In this document: piece after piece, positions 1-11,531 of the stretch
Layout: every line of letters begins with the position of its first letter
Numbering within the stretch: position 1 is the stretch's first letter
Assembly (NCBI GenBank): GCA_030844895.1
Contig: CM061226.1
Span: 104,866,687-104,930,686, forward strand
Direction: 5' to 3'
From: Ambrosia x helenae
Taxonomy: Eukaryota; Streptophyta; Magnoliopsida; Asterales; Asteraceae
Length of the DNA: 64,000 nucleotides
The notes under the pieces: generated by a model
Databases searched by the model: none
Told to the model about the DNA's origin: nothing
The model's input: only the letters and a program-made list of their open reading frames with translations
Position numbers and translations under genes: made by a program

Positions 1-167
1 ACCAATTTGTTACATTTCACAAATTAACGGGTAGGGCAGCATATAAGTTCATTCTATTTTTTAGGTATATAAACTTTATTTTACATTTTCTTAGGATTTT
101 GAAATTTTATTATACTTTTTTATAAATTTAATGCACTTTTTTATTTATATGTCTAATTTATTTAGTA
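1..167. repeat. Left part of the Helitron target repeat
   Basis: This AT-rich stretch is a diverged copy of 14226-14399. The two share the start (acatttcacaaattaacggg), the middle (taaactttattttacatttt) and the end (atttatttagta / atttattcagta). The copy here stops at A167, where the minus-strand Helitron begins. The matching right part resumes at T12647. No coding content is visible. The wider identity of the host repeat is unknown because it runs off the left edge. Confidence 0.75.
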
Positions 168-179
168 CTAGACTTTTGC

Positions 180-195
180 CCGCGTTTACACGCGG
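180..195 (-). other. Helitron 3' terminal hairpin
   Basis: A perfect 6-bp stem (CCGCGT/ACGCGG) with a 4-base loop lies just upstream of the terminal CTAG at 168-171. This is the 3' end structure expected of plant Helitrons. Confidence 0.8.
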
Positions 196-289
196 TTCAC
201 CAACGTACAATTATTTTGAGCGGTAAGACGTAAAAAAATATAGTAGAAATATTTTATTAAAATTTAAAAGAAATCAACACACATTTTAT

Positions 290-516
290 TCAAATATCAT
301 TAAATATTTCTTTATACAACACATTTTTTGTTTTAGTCTTCACCTTCTCATCAGCATCAAGTATAAGTAATTTCACACCTGCCCTGCTTTTAACTCTTGA
401 CAGTGCGACATAAAGCTGACCATGTGAGAATACAAGGTCTCTTAAATACAATCCAACTTTCGATAAAGACTATCCTTGGCTTTTATTGATGGTCATTGCG
501 AAATTAGACTTCAAGA
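290..516 (-). pseudogene. Helitron RepHel helicase, C-terminal remnant
   Basis: The minus-strand translation gives MTINKSQG, then an in-frame stop where Gln is expected. It continues as SLSKVGLYLRD, FSHGQLYVALSRVKSRAG and KLLILDADEKV, and finishes near NVLYKEIFND before a natural stop at 290. These are the last conserved motifs of the Pif1-type helicase domain of plant Helitron RepHel proteins, which unwinds DNA during rolling-circle transposition. Only about 75 C-terminal codons remain, and no upstream helicase or HUH motifs are visible. Orientation and closeness to the 3' end fit the enclosing Helitron, so this is its own gene remnant. The TAG for CAG change marks it as dead. Confidence 0.85.
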
Positions 517-765
517 TCAAATGCACAAATTTTCAAAATAATAGCTTTTTTTTTTTAATGAGAAGTTAAAATGAAAACAGTCTCGTTTGACTTTTAAGGC
601 CTTATAAATTATAGGAGCCATGTTTAATAATTAAAAGTAACCAATGAAATTAAGTCAGAGATGATGTAACAATAAGTTGTGTAAAAAATAAATGAAAAAA
701 TGAATAGGTAAACAAACTTTATTACCGAAAATAAGTATACATAATTGATTATATAAAAGGTAAAA
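517..765. other. AT-rich Helitron interior, nothing recognised
   Basis: Noncoding AT-rich sequence with a T run near 547. It probably replaces deleted helicase coding sequence. No ORF or repeat is supported. Confidence 0.5.
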
Positions 766-2626
766 CAGGCGTATTAATTGTGATGAAAAAAAATTCAAAT
801 TTAACTTTGTTTATAAATGTATTCATATCTGATTAATAATTTCATGTTTAAAGGTTGTTAATGAAATGGTAATCATAATTATTAACATTAGATGTTTCCA
901 ATATTGTGTAAATCATGATAAATGCTACATATACGCTAAATATAGTAATGTGACAAATCAAAGAAATTAAGCATTTATTTTGTGTTTAAATGTCTTTAAT
1001 TTTAAAAACCGGATTTTTTTTTTTAATTTTGATTTTGAATATTTAAAAATAAAGTAATTCAAATAAAAATAGGCGTATTAATTATGATGAAAAAATTCAA
1101 ATTTAAATTGTTTATAAATGTATTTATATTTGATTAATAATTTTGTGTTTAAAGGTTATTAATGAAATGGTCATCATAATTATTAATAGTAGATGTTTCC
1201 AATATTGTGTAAATCATGATAAATGCTAATTATACGCTAAAAATAGTAATGTGACAAATCAAAGAATTAAGCATTTATTTTGTGTTTAAAATGTCTTTAA
1301 TTTTAAAAATCGGATTTTTTTTTTAAATTTTGATTTTGAATGTTTAAAAATAAATTTATAAATGTATTTATATAATTTTATGTTTTAAGGTTATTATTGA
1401 AATGGTAATCATAATTATTAATATTAGATGTTTCCAATATTGTGTAAATCATGATAAATGTTAATTATACGCTAAAAAGAGTAATGTGAAAAATCAAACA
1501 ATTAAGCATTTATTTTGTGTTTAAATTTATTTAATTTTAAAAACCATATTTTTTTAAATTTTGATTTTGAATGTTTGAAAATAAAGTAATTCAAATGAAA
1601 ATAGGCGTATTAATTGTGATGAAAAATTTTAAAATTAACTTTTTTTATAAAAGTATTTATATTTAAATATGACTAATAATTTTCTGTTTAAAGGTTATTA
1701 ATTAAATGGTAATCATAATTATTAATATTAGATGTTTCCAATATTGTGTAAACCATGATAATTGCTAATTATACACTAAAAATAGTAATGTGACAAATCA
1801 AAGAATTTGCATTTATTTTGTGTTTAAATATTTTTAATTTTAATAACCGGATTTTTAAAAAAATTTTATTTTGAATGTTTAAAAATAAAGTAATTCAAAT
1901 GAAAATAGGCGTATTAATTGTGATAAAAAAATTCAAATTTAACTTTGTTTATATATGTATTTATATTTATATATTATTAATAATTTTGTGTTTAAAGGTT
2001 ATTAATGAAATGGTAATCATAATTATTAACATGAGATGTTTCCAATATTGTGTAAATCATGATAAATGCTAATTATCCGCTAAAAATAGTAATGTGACAA
2101 ATCAAAGAATTAAGCATTTATTTTGTGTTTAAATGTCATTAATTTTAAAAACCGGATTTTTTTTTTAAATTTTGATTTTGAATGTTTGAAAATAAAGTAA
2201 TTCAAATGATAATAGGCGTATTAATTGTGATGAAAAACTTCAAATTTAACTTTGTTTATAAGTGTATTTATATTTATATATGATTAATAATTTTGTGTTT
2301 AGATGGTATTAATGAAATGGTAATCATAATTATTAACATTAGATGTTTCCCAATATTGTGTAAATCATGATAAATGCTAATTATACGCTAAAAATAGTAA
2401 TGTGACAAATAAAAGAATTAAGCATTTATTTTGTGTTTAAATGTCTTTAATTTTAAAAACCGGATTTTAAAAAAAAAATTATTTTGAATGTTTAAAAATA
2501 AAGTAATTCAAATGAAAATAGGCGTATTAATTGTGATGAAAAAATTCAAATTTAACTTTGTTTATAAATGTATTTATATATGATTAGTAATTTTATGTTT
2601 AAAGGATATTAATGAAATGGTAATCA
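766..2626. repeat. Tandem array of about 305-bp AT-rich units
   Basis: The motif aggcgtattaattgtgatga recurs at about 767, 1071, 1602, 1906, 2214 and 2519, a period of 304-307 bases. One unit near 1345-1600 lacks its first part. Each unit also carries a conserved block around gatgtttccaatattgtg and ends near taagcatttattttgtg. About six and a half copies are present. The array breaks off at about 2626, some 75 bp before the nested LTR element. ORFs through it are shared by chance between units and are not genes. It lies inside the Helitron. Confidence 0.9.
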
Positions 2627-2701
2627 ATAACACGAGCATGTGAAATATTGATGAGCAACTAAATAAAAAAGATTAGAAACTCTTACCGTAAGGTTTTACC
2701 G

Positions 2702-5641
2702 TGTAAGACCCTAACCCGTAATCACATGATTAACGTCTAATCTTACGGGTTTTGACCTTACTTAAACCACTCCCGATTAAAACTTTGATATTTATTATAA
2801 ACTCAAACCATTAAGATCAAATACATATTTGATTCCCACAAATTTTTACATTTTAGTAGTTAAAACATACTCTAAGATTTAGCGTTTTAACGGGAGTTCC
2901 TTGAATTCTAGTGCGGAAGCTTGATGAGTGATCGGGTGTGTTCGGCTCTTATCGCGGCTTGATCCTTGCTCCGGGACTTCCATCACATGTTTACCTAGAA
3001 CCATTACACAAGGAATGGTTAGTGGGTTGTCAATGATACATTTAAAGTAGTACGATAGTTGTTACACGTCGAAACGGAACGAACCAGGCCAAACGGCCCT
3101 TTATCAGGAGAACAAACTGCTGCAACTTTTGCGCAGCAGCTGTTCGGATCGCTTTTACCCCTTCTAAAACCCAAAATCCGACTTCGACTTTCAAATGAGA
3201 ATTGTTCTACGCTCCGAGATCTTTCCAGGCATATAAAGAACACCTCCTAACGATTTTTCTACGATTTTATATGGAATTTTAAAGATCGTGCTGACATGCA
3301 GGTCTCTGTGCCCGACCGGTCGGTCTAAGTGTGCGGCCCCGCACAGCTTCTGATCAGTTTTTGATGATTTTTAAGCATAGGAATTATGTCGCAACCGCAT
3401 TCGATGATTCTCGAAGCCTAAGTATTGACGTGCCGACTAAATAAACCTTTGTTTGACTGAAATTATAGTCCGGTTCCTAATGCGATGACCCGGTTCAAAG
3501 TTTTAAGTGTTTATGTTGATTTTTACCCATATTGACCCGTTAAGGCCTTGAATCAAACAAGACACTTTTTGACCACAAAAATGCCTACCGATTAAGTTGT
3601 CAAGTCATTAGACACTTGATCAACAAAAGCGTTTATCCGATTTGTTTCATTATAATTTAGTTTCTTAGATTCAACCTTTAGTAATCTTTTAAATTCCCAA
3701 AATGCCCCTTCATGGTCAAATATTTCAATTTAGCCATTCGTGGCGAAACCTCTTGTTCCAATTCCAATGTTTTTGACTCATTGACTTGTTCAAAAGCCTC
3801 TAAGTCCTTCCGGACTTAGATTTTCATCATTTCTCAAGTTTTCACTTGTTTAGTAGATTCTAAGCGCATTAGCGCGCATTAGACATAGTTATGAAAATAA
3901 CTTACTTGATGGGCATCCACACTTCGTGTGAGTGCTTTTATCACCTATGTTGCTTCGCCCGAAGACGTTTATTTGACTACGGACTTACTGGGTGGCCTTG
4001 ACCCATATCCATACCTTGTGTTTATCCTCCATGATTCTTAGCATTGAGCTTGCACACGCGAATGCATTTACCTGTATGCTTTCTAAATAGGCAACGTTAA
4101 TTTCTCGGAATTCAAATAGCAATAACTTGCCATTTGACCCGTTTAACTTTATGATCTTAATGTTTGGAATACAAGCCTCAAGTGTTGGACTCACATGGTG
4201 AGGACATCACCATTTGACCCGTTTAGACTCATAGTTCATAATACTATGATACCCAAGTTTTTATCTATGGATCGAGTGACACAAACTTGACCCATTTAAC
4301 ATCATGCTTAACGACTTCATTCAATTGATTTAATTTGGATTAAAACATCATTCTCACATATCTTGATTAGTTGACCCGTTTGATGGATTTCTCCATTTGG
4401 TCATAGCTCATTATCTCGATAAAGGTCAAAAACCACATTTTGTATTGAGCGCACATAAGGCGACCCACTTAATAGATTCTACCCCTTGGGGTTTATCTTT
4501 ATCTCACACTCAGATTTAAAAATAATGTTTATAACAATTAAGCTATGTTATAGTACATTGGTGTAAGTAAAACTTACCTCATATCCATTCTTGCTTCCAT
4601 GCGCATTGAGCTTGCATCCGTTTGACCCGTTTGCATCCCTAGTTCTTGTACCTAACTTAGGGACATGTCAAACCTTGTTTTGTTAGAATACATTATATGG
4701 ATTTCTTTCATTATCCATGGCATTCATGTATTCATTTTACCTCTAGCTCAACCTCACATTTCAAGTATTCATGTTTATACATGTTTACACATTTATTTCC
4801 TCATTCAAGCATTTTTATCAAACACTTGGTGTGCACTCACCAATTCTATTGATTTTTCATGAGTTTTAAGTTAGCCAAAGCATACCCATTTATCTAAACA
4901 TCACCATATCATGTTATCTAGACTTCTTAGTCTAATTTCTCATATTAACAACTCCTAAGAGTCACACAGATTACTAGATATAAGTTGATTCAACCTAGAG
5001 GTTAAACCCCAAAATTCTACACATATACATAAGCATATGATCAAAATCAAATACACATATTAGTGTGATTTGTAACCGATTATACATGTTTAAGGCTCCC
5101 CAAGACTAGGGTAACCCATATTAACCATCAATTCCACGTTTTTTAACAAAACCCTAGATTTTCATAAGAATCAAAAATGAATGTAACATCAATTTCTACC
5201 AAATAAAAGGTACCTTGATGTTCTATAGGCCTTAGATAACCCGTTTCTTGCGAATGCATCAAAAAGCCCCTTGATTTGGCTTGGATTTGAGCTTGAAATT
5301 GGTGTTTTGGGGTTTGAGGTTCAAGGAGGTAAACCTCCTGATGTTAATCGACATACACACTCAAGTGTGTGTGTTCTCACTCAATTTACCATTACATATT
5401 TCTTGTTTGGCTAGATGGCAACTATAGTCCCTTAAGTTATCCTATTGTCATTTTCGTATAAAAACTAACTCATAAGCTAGTTTCAAACACCTTTTATTAA
5501 TTTATAAACATAATATTATTAACTAGGTTATTTCCATGTTAGAATATAACCCATATTATTATCCTCTAAGTCTCGTGTTAATATATTGCTAATCACGCCT
5601 AGTGGCGTACTTAGGCGAACGAATGGTTTTGGGGTGTTTCA
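2702..5641 (-). repeat. 3' LTR (left copy)
   Basis: It begins TGTAAGACCCTAACCC and ends GGGGTGTTTCA on the plus strand. It is nearly identical to 8587-11526; for example the segments 3019-3243 and 8902-9126 differ at three sites, all C/T or G/A. The near-identity indicates a fairly young insertion. The few short ORFs shared by both LTRs have no recognisable homology and are probably not coding. Confidence 0.9.
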
Positions 5642-5660
5642 AGTCCACTCCCCTTAAAGA
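5642..5660 (-). other. Polypurine tract
   Basis: The minus strand reads TTTAAGGGGAGTGGACT immediately before the left LTR, a purine-rich plus-strand primer site in the expected place. Confidence 0.65.
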
Positions 5661-6921
5661 GGTTTCATCCTCGAAACCTTTCTTGTGTTGATGCTTTGGT
5701 TACCCCAAAGAATCTTAGTGTCTCTAATCAATTTTGAGCACCGCTCAATCCATTGACATTCTATAGTCTAACGAGTAGTACTATATACTTATTGTTCGTA
5801 TACCTTTACTCGGCTTTCTAACTTTTATTATATGGAAGCCTAAGCTTTCATAATATGACTTGAGTCATTCTATTATTTCGCTTAACAAGGGGCAATATCT
5901 ACATACTTACCCCCTACTCGATATCTTAGCTACTTATGTTCTCATAGGTCTTCCCTAGATCTGTAGACTATCCCCGTCTATTATTATCATGAATGATGTA
6001 ATGGTTTAAGGGGCCATTCTATCATGCACCTTAGGGCATCTATTGTAATACTCGATTGTAGCATGCATATGCATACATGTCTATGCGTCTATTACTAACA
6101 AGTAATTTGTCTTGGTTTCCAAGACTAACCCGACTTTTTAACTTAGTCGTTTTCTAGCTTCTTGGATTCATCCCCGAATCCATCCCTCATTTCTTTTTGG
6201 TTTGCTTGAATGTCATAAACAAACCTTGCTTTACACTATCACTTTCCTTTCTTTGGCTAATCCTTATTTTAAGAATTTGCCATTTATTTGGTTTACCCAA
6301 GTTCCCGTTTTGTTAACTCGATTGGTGGTCATTGCCCCAACCGACTCGTTTAAAGATTTTTGAGTTTTAGATTTCAAATCGTTTATATATATTTAGAACG
6401 CTTAGTTTCTAAAAGTCCTTTTTATGATTACCGATCGCACTATAAATTGAGGTCGGTTTTCTTTTCATAAAACACAGTGTAGATTGGTCATTACAACTTA
6501 TTGTATCGACTAATCTCCTGTTGTCCCGATTTTCAATAGATTGTACCGATTATACAATTCAATGTTTTCACAGTTTACATGAGGGTTGAATGATTTACTG
6601 GTCTATCACAGCCCCAATCCGCTATTTTAGGTAATTAATCCCAAGATTCATGACTTACCCGAATGTGATTATGACTCAACCCTTGATAAAGGTTCAAGTC
6701 CCCGTTTACGAATTTAACCTTCTACAAAAGTCTGAGTTTAATTATGGCTTAACCTTGATTAAGGTCCAAGTCTGTTTTCAAGCTAAATCTGTTTCTGACT
6801 CAACCTTGATTAAGGTTTAAGTTTATTTCCGAACTTAATCTATTTATGACTAAGCCTTGATTAAGATTCAAGTCAATCTTTGTATCAACCCAGGATAACT
6901 CGTATCGTATATTGCCCATTT
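5661..6921. other. Noncoding interior of the LTR element
   Basis: No ORF with recognisable retrotransposon motifs on either strand. Short phrases such as aaccttgattaaggt recur around 6690-6880, giving weak local repetition. Confidence 0.6.
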
Positions 6922-7231
6922 TGCTAGCCCAACGTATAAGCTGGTGCCTCGCTCAAGGTCTTGTATGGTTCGCATCCCTGCCGTGTTAGACAGTGGACTA
7001 CGTCCAAACGCTCCAGTTTGTTGTCCTCTTTGCTAGCCCAGCGTATTCTAGCTGGTGCCTCGCTCAAGGTCTGGCATGGATCGCATCCCTGCCGTGTTAG
7101 ACAGTGGACTATGTCCAAACGCTCCAGTTTGTTGTCCTCTTTGCTAGCCCAGCGTATTCTAGCTGGTGCCTCGCTCAAGGTCTTGCATGGATCGCATCCC
7201 TGCCGTGTTAGACAGTGGACTACGTCCAAAA
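6922..7231. repeat. Three-copy minisatellite of about 111 bp
   Basis: Copies start with tgctagccca at 6922, 7031 and 7142 and end near gacagtggactacgtccaaa. Because 111 is a multiple of three, ORFs stay open on both strands through the array. This explains the repetitive 107- and 108-codon frames and argues against coding. It lies within the LTR retrotransposon interior. Confidence 0.85.
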
Positions 7232-7342
7232 TCCCCCGGGACCTCACACTTACTAAGCCTTTGTCACATAGGTTGTATATGTACTAATCATAAGAAACCC
7301 GTGGTATCATATGTTTAACACTTACCTGGCCAGGTAATCCAT

Positions 7343-7643
7343 AGTGGTGGAGTGGTGGAGAGGCCTTATGTTCACTTAGTTGATCATGGGTTCAATTCCC
7401 ACTTTCAACATTTATGGTTTGGCATCCAGGTGAAGATCGAATACGGGTGGCGCCGGTTCGAATCTGACGGTCGGCGAGGTTTTACCGAGTTCTATAACAC
7501 TGTCGTGCCTTTGGGCGGGTGGGGCTCGGGTTTCCGCGCATCGGGAGAAGGCGGGGGCTGCTGGAGGTCGAGTAGTCGATTCTTGGGCACGGCGCCCCGC
7601 AAGGGTGGTTGCCACACAGTTGTTCGCCGATCAAAAAAAAAAA
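7343..7643 (+). mobile_element. tRNA-derived SINE
   Basis: The head has an A-box-like TAGTGGTGGAG near 7342 and a B-box-like GGGTTCAATTCCC at 7388-7400. A GC-rich body (7430-7632) follows and ends ttcgccgatc plus an A11 tail (7633-7643). Flanking gtaatccata (7334-7343) and gtaattcgcata (7644-7655) may be a diverged target duplication. The GC-rich ORFs across the body on both strands are by-products. It is inserted in the LTR element. Confidence 0.7.
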
Positions 7644-8570
7644 GTAATTCGCATATGGTACGCACAGACTTATTATAATTAAGGCATCACACCCTATGCA
7701 AACAAATTTTCAGCTCATGCTTGTGCCCCCTATTTTATTTGGTAAAACCCTTCCTTGATAAATTATTCAATGTTAGGTTCTTACCTTTATTCATTAAGAA
7801 AAAGCGATGTATTTTCAATTTAATAAGCTTTGTGTGATCACACTCATTGGCATGATCACAACGCCTTTCTAAACATTAGTTTGGGATGATTACCCCCAAC
7901 CCGGTCTCGATGTTCAAGTTAAGTTTGTGCATTGATCGTTCATTATCGTGAACTATGCACCTTTCACATTTTTCCTATTGCTTGCATATGCAATTACCAC
8001 TCTTCAAGTGATAATTGCATACTAATGCACCTACTATGGTTTCGAGCATGTACCTGTTTGATACTTGCTCCCGTGTTCCCTTTCGTTACTGATCCATTAG
8101 CCCGAGTCGTTACTTGACTTGGTCCTTAGTGAGCATGCTATCAGTCGTGCTCCCGAAACCTCTACAACCTCGTTTGGTGAATCATTTGATCCTCTCTCGA
8201 TCAAATAAGATGTTATCATCCCTGTCAAATTTATAATTTCAATTAATTAGTAACATGACATTTCAGTATTAATATGCATCACTGCAATAGTGATGTTAGA
8301 ATTCTTGTTATGCGAGATTTTCGTTGCCCGAATCAATCTTTTGGATAGGCCCCATGAGAACCTAACCATTTCCTTGCATAGATTTTTAGATAGTGTGTAT
8401 CTACATGATATTACTATTGATTACCTATAACAATCTCCGATCAAGCCGGATGTTATTACATGCATTACTTACAGGATTCCTTGATCAAGCCTCGAACCGA
8501 ACACCCTTCAACACTTGAGCGCACAGTTTGAGTCCAAGTATCCTTCTCGACACTCGGATCCTCAAACCAG
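7644..8570. other. Noncoding leader side of the LTR element
   Basis: This lies downstream of the primer site in element orientation, where gag would be expected. I find no open frame or zinc knuckle. Confidence 0.55.
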
Positions 8571-8584
8571 TGGCTCTGATACCA
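8571..8584 (-). other. Primer-binding site, initiator Met tRNA
   Basis: The minus strand reads TGGTATCAGAGCCA, complementary to the 3' end of plant initiator Met tRNA, two bases from the LTR edge at 8587. It fixes the orientation of the element. Confidence 0.9.
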
Positions 8585-8586
8585 CT

Positions 8587-11526
8587 TGTATGACCCTAAC
8601 CCGTAATCACATGATTAACGTCTAATCTTACGGGTTTTGACCTTACTTAAACCACTCCCGATTAAAACTTTGATATTTATTATAAACTCAAACCATTAAG
8701 ATCAAATACATATTTGATTCCCACAAATTTTTACATTTTAGTAGTTAAAACATACTCTAATATTTAGCGTTTTAACGGGAGTTCCTTGAATTCTAGTGCG
8801 GAAGCTTGATGATGATCGGGTGTGTTCGGCTCTTATCGCGGCTTGATCCTTGCTCCGGACTTCCATCACATGTTTACCTAGAACCATTACACAAGGAATG
8901 GTTAGTGGGTTGTCAATGATACATTTAAAGTAGTACGATAGTCGTTACACGTCGAAACGGAACGAACCAAGCCAAACGGCCCTTTATCAGGAGAACAAAC
9001 TGCTGCAACTTTTGCGTAGCAGCTGTTCGGATCGCTTTTACCCCTTCTAAAACCCAAAATCCGACTTCGACTTTCAAATGAGAATTGTTCTACGCTCCGA
9101 GATCTTTCCAGGCATATAAAGAACACCTCCTAACGATTTTTATACGATTTTATATGGAATTTTAAAGATCGTGCTGACATGCAGTCTCTGTGCGCGGCCG
9201 GTCGGTCTAAGTGCGCGGCCGGCGCGCAGCTTCTGATCATTTTTTTGATGATTTTTAAGCATGGGAATCATGTTGCAACCGCATTCGATGATTCCCGAAG
9301 CCTAAGTATTGACGTGCCGACTAAATAAACCTTTGTTTGACTGAAATTATAGTCCGGTTCATAATGCTATGACCCGGTTCAAAGTTTTAAGTGTTTATGT
9401 TGATTTTTACCCATATTGACCCGTTAAGGCCTTGAATCAAACAAGACACTTTTTGACCACACAAAATGCCTACCGATTAAGTTATCAAGTCATTAGACAC
9501 TTGATCAACAAAAGCGTTTTATCCGATTTGTTTCATTATAATTTAGTTTCTTAGATTCAACCTTTAGTAATCTTTTAAATTCCCAAAATGCCCCTTCATG
9601 GTCAAATATTTCAATTTAGCCATTCGTGGCGAAACCTCTTGTTCCAATTCCAATGTTTTTGACTCATTGACTTGTTCAAAAGCCTCTAAGTCCTTCCGGA
9701 CTTAGATTTTCATCATTTCTCAAGTTTTCACTTGTTTAGTAGATTCTAAGCGCATTAGCGCGCATTAGACATAGTTATGAAAATAACTTACTTGATGGGC
9801 ATCCACACTTCGTGTGAGTGCTTTTATCACCTATGTTGCTTCGCCCGAAGACGTTTATTTGACTACGACTTACTGGGTGGCCTTGACCCATATCCATACC
9901 TTGTGTTTATCCTCCATGATTCTTAGCATTGAGCATGCACACGCGAATGCATTTACCTGTATGCTTTTTAAATAGGCAACGTTAATTTCTCGGAATTCAA
10001 ATAGCAATAACTTGCCATTTGACCCGTTTAACTTTATGATCTTAATGTTTGGAATACAAGCCTCAAGTGTTGGACTCACATGGTGAGGACATCACCATTT
10101 GACCCGTTTAGACTCATAGTTCATAATACTATGATACCCAAGTTTTTATCTATGGATCGAGTGACACAAACTTGACCCATTTAACATCATGCTTAACGAC
10201 TTCATTCAATTGATTTAATTTGGATTAAAACATCATTCTCACATATCTTGATTAGTTGACCCGTTTGATGGATTTCTCCATTTGGTCATAGCTCATTATC
10301 TCGATAAAGGTCAAAAACCACATTTTGTATTGAGCGCACATAAGGCGACCCACTTAATAGATTCTACCCCTTGGGGTTTATCTTTATCTCACACTCAAGA
10401 TTTAAAACTAATGTTTATAACAATTAAGCTATGTTATAGTACATTGGTGTAAGTAAAACTTACCTCATATCCATTCTTGCTTCCATGCGCATTGAGCTTG
10501 CATCCGTTTGACCCGTTTGCATCCCTAGTTCTTGTACCTAACTTAGGGACATGTCAAACCTTGTTTTGTTAGAATACATTATATGGATTTCTTTCATTAT
10601 CCATGGCATTCATGTATTCATTTTACCTCTAGCTCAACCTCACATTTCAAGTATTCATGTTTATACATGTTTACACATTTATTTCCTCATTCAAGCATTT
10701 TATTAAACACTTGGTGTGCACTCACCAATTCTATTGATTTTTCATGAGTTTTAAGTTAGCCAAAGCATACCCATTTATCTAAACATCACCATATCATGTT
10801 ATCTAGACTTCTTAGTCTAATTTCTCATATTAACAACTCCTAAGAGTCACAAAGATTACTAGATATAAGTTGATTCAACCTAGAGGTTAAACCCCAAAAT
10901 TCTACACATATCCATAAACATATGATCAAAATCAAATACACATATTAGTGTGATTTGTAACCGGATTATACATGTTTTAAGGCTCCCCAAGACTAGGGTA
11001 ACCCATATTAACCATCAATTCCACGTTTTTAACAAAACCCTAGATTTTCATAAGAATAAAAAATGAATGTAACATCAATTTCTACCAAATAAAAGGTACC
11101 TTGATGTTCTATAGGCCTTAGATAACCCGTTTCTTGCGAATGCATCAAAAAGCCCCTTGATTTGGCTTGGATTTGAGCTTGAAATTGGTTTTTTGGGGTT
11201 TGAGGTTCAAGGAGGTAAACCTCCTGATGTTAATCGACATACACACTCAAGTGTGTGTGTTCTCACTCAATTTACCATTACATATTTCTTGTTTGGCTAG
11301 ATGGCAACTATAGTCCCTCAAGTTATCCCACTGTCATTTTCGTATAAAAACTAACTCATAAGCTAGTTTCAAACACCTTTTATTAATTTATAAACATAAT
11401 ATTATTAACTAGGTTATTTCCATGTTAGAAATAACCCATATTATTATCATCTAAGTCTCGTGTTAATATATTGCTAATCACGCCTAATGGCGTACTTAGG
11501 CGAACGAATGGTTTTGGGGTGTTACA
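8587..11526 (-). repeat. 5' LTR (right copy)
   Basis: It begins TGTATGACCCTAACCC and ends GGGGTGTTACA on the plus strand, and is 2,940 bp long like the left copy. In element orientation this is the promoter-bearing LTR. Differences from the left copy are scattered single substitutions and small indels. Confidence 0.9.
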
Positions 11527-11531
11527 TACCG

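Larger units (their letters stand above)
2702..11526 (-). mobile_element. Complete non-autonomous LTR retrotransposon (LARD-like)
   Basis: Two direct repeats of 2,940 bp each (2702-5641 and 8587-11526) flank a 2,945-bp interior. The outer ends are TGTAA...TTACA, and the insertion is bracketed by a perfect 5-bp duplication TACCG (2697-2701 and 11527-11531). A primer-binding site for initiator Met tRNA adjoins the right LTR on the minus strand, so the element reads right to left. No gag, protease, reverse transcriptase, RNase H or integrase motif is visible in the interior, which holds a 3-copy minisatellite and a SINE. Long LTRs with a noncoding core match the LARD class. A Gypsy partner is my guess from the TGTAACACCCC LTR start, not something the sequence proves. 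Confidence 0.9.

Noticed and set aside
766..2626. CRISPR-like array
   Set aside because: Units are 305 bp, contiguous and without unique spacers, and the genome is eukaryotic. It is a tandem repeat.
3019..3243. 74-codon minus frame present in both LTRs (also 8902-9126), and the 69-codon frame at 3985 and 9870
   Set aside because: Shared only because the LTRs are duplicates. Overlapping frames are open on the opposite strand and no domain is recognisable.
6924..7287. 107- and 108-codon repetitive proteins on both strands
   Set aside because: They are produced by a 111-bp minisatellite whose length is a multiple of three.
7352..7678. GC-rich 108-codon frame
   Set aside because: It spans the body of a tRNA-derived SINE with an A tail, so it is not a gene.
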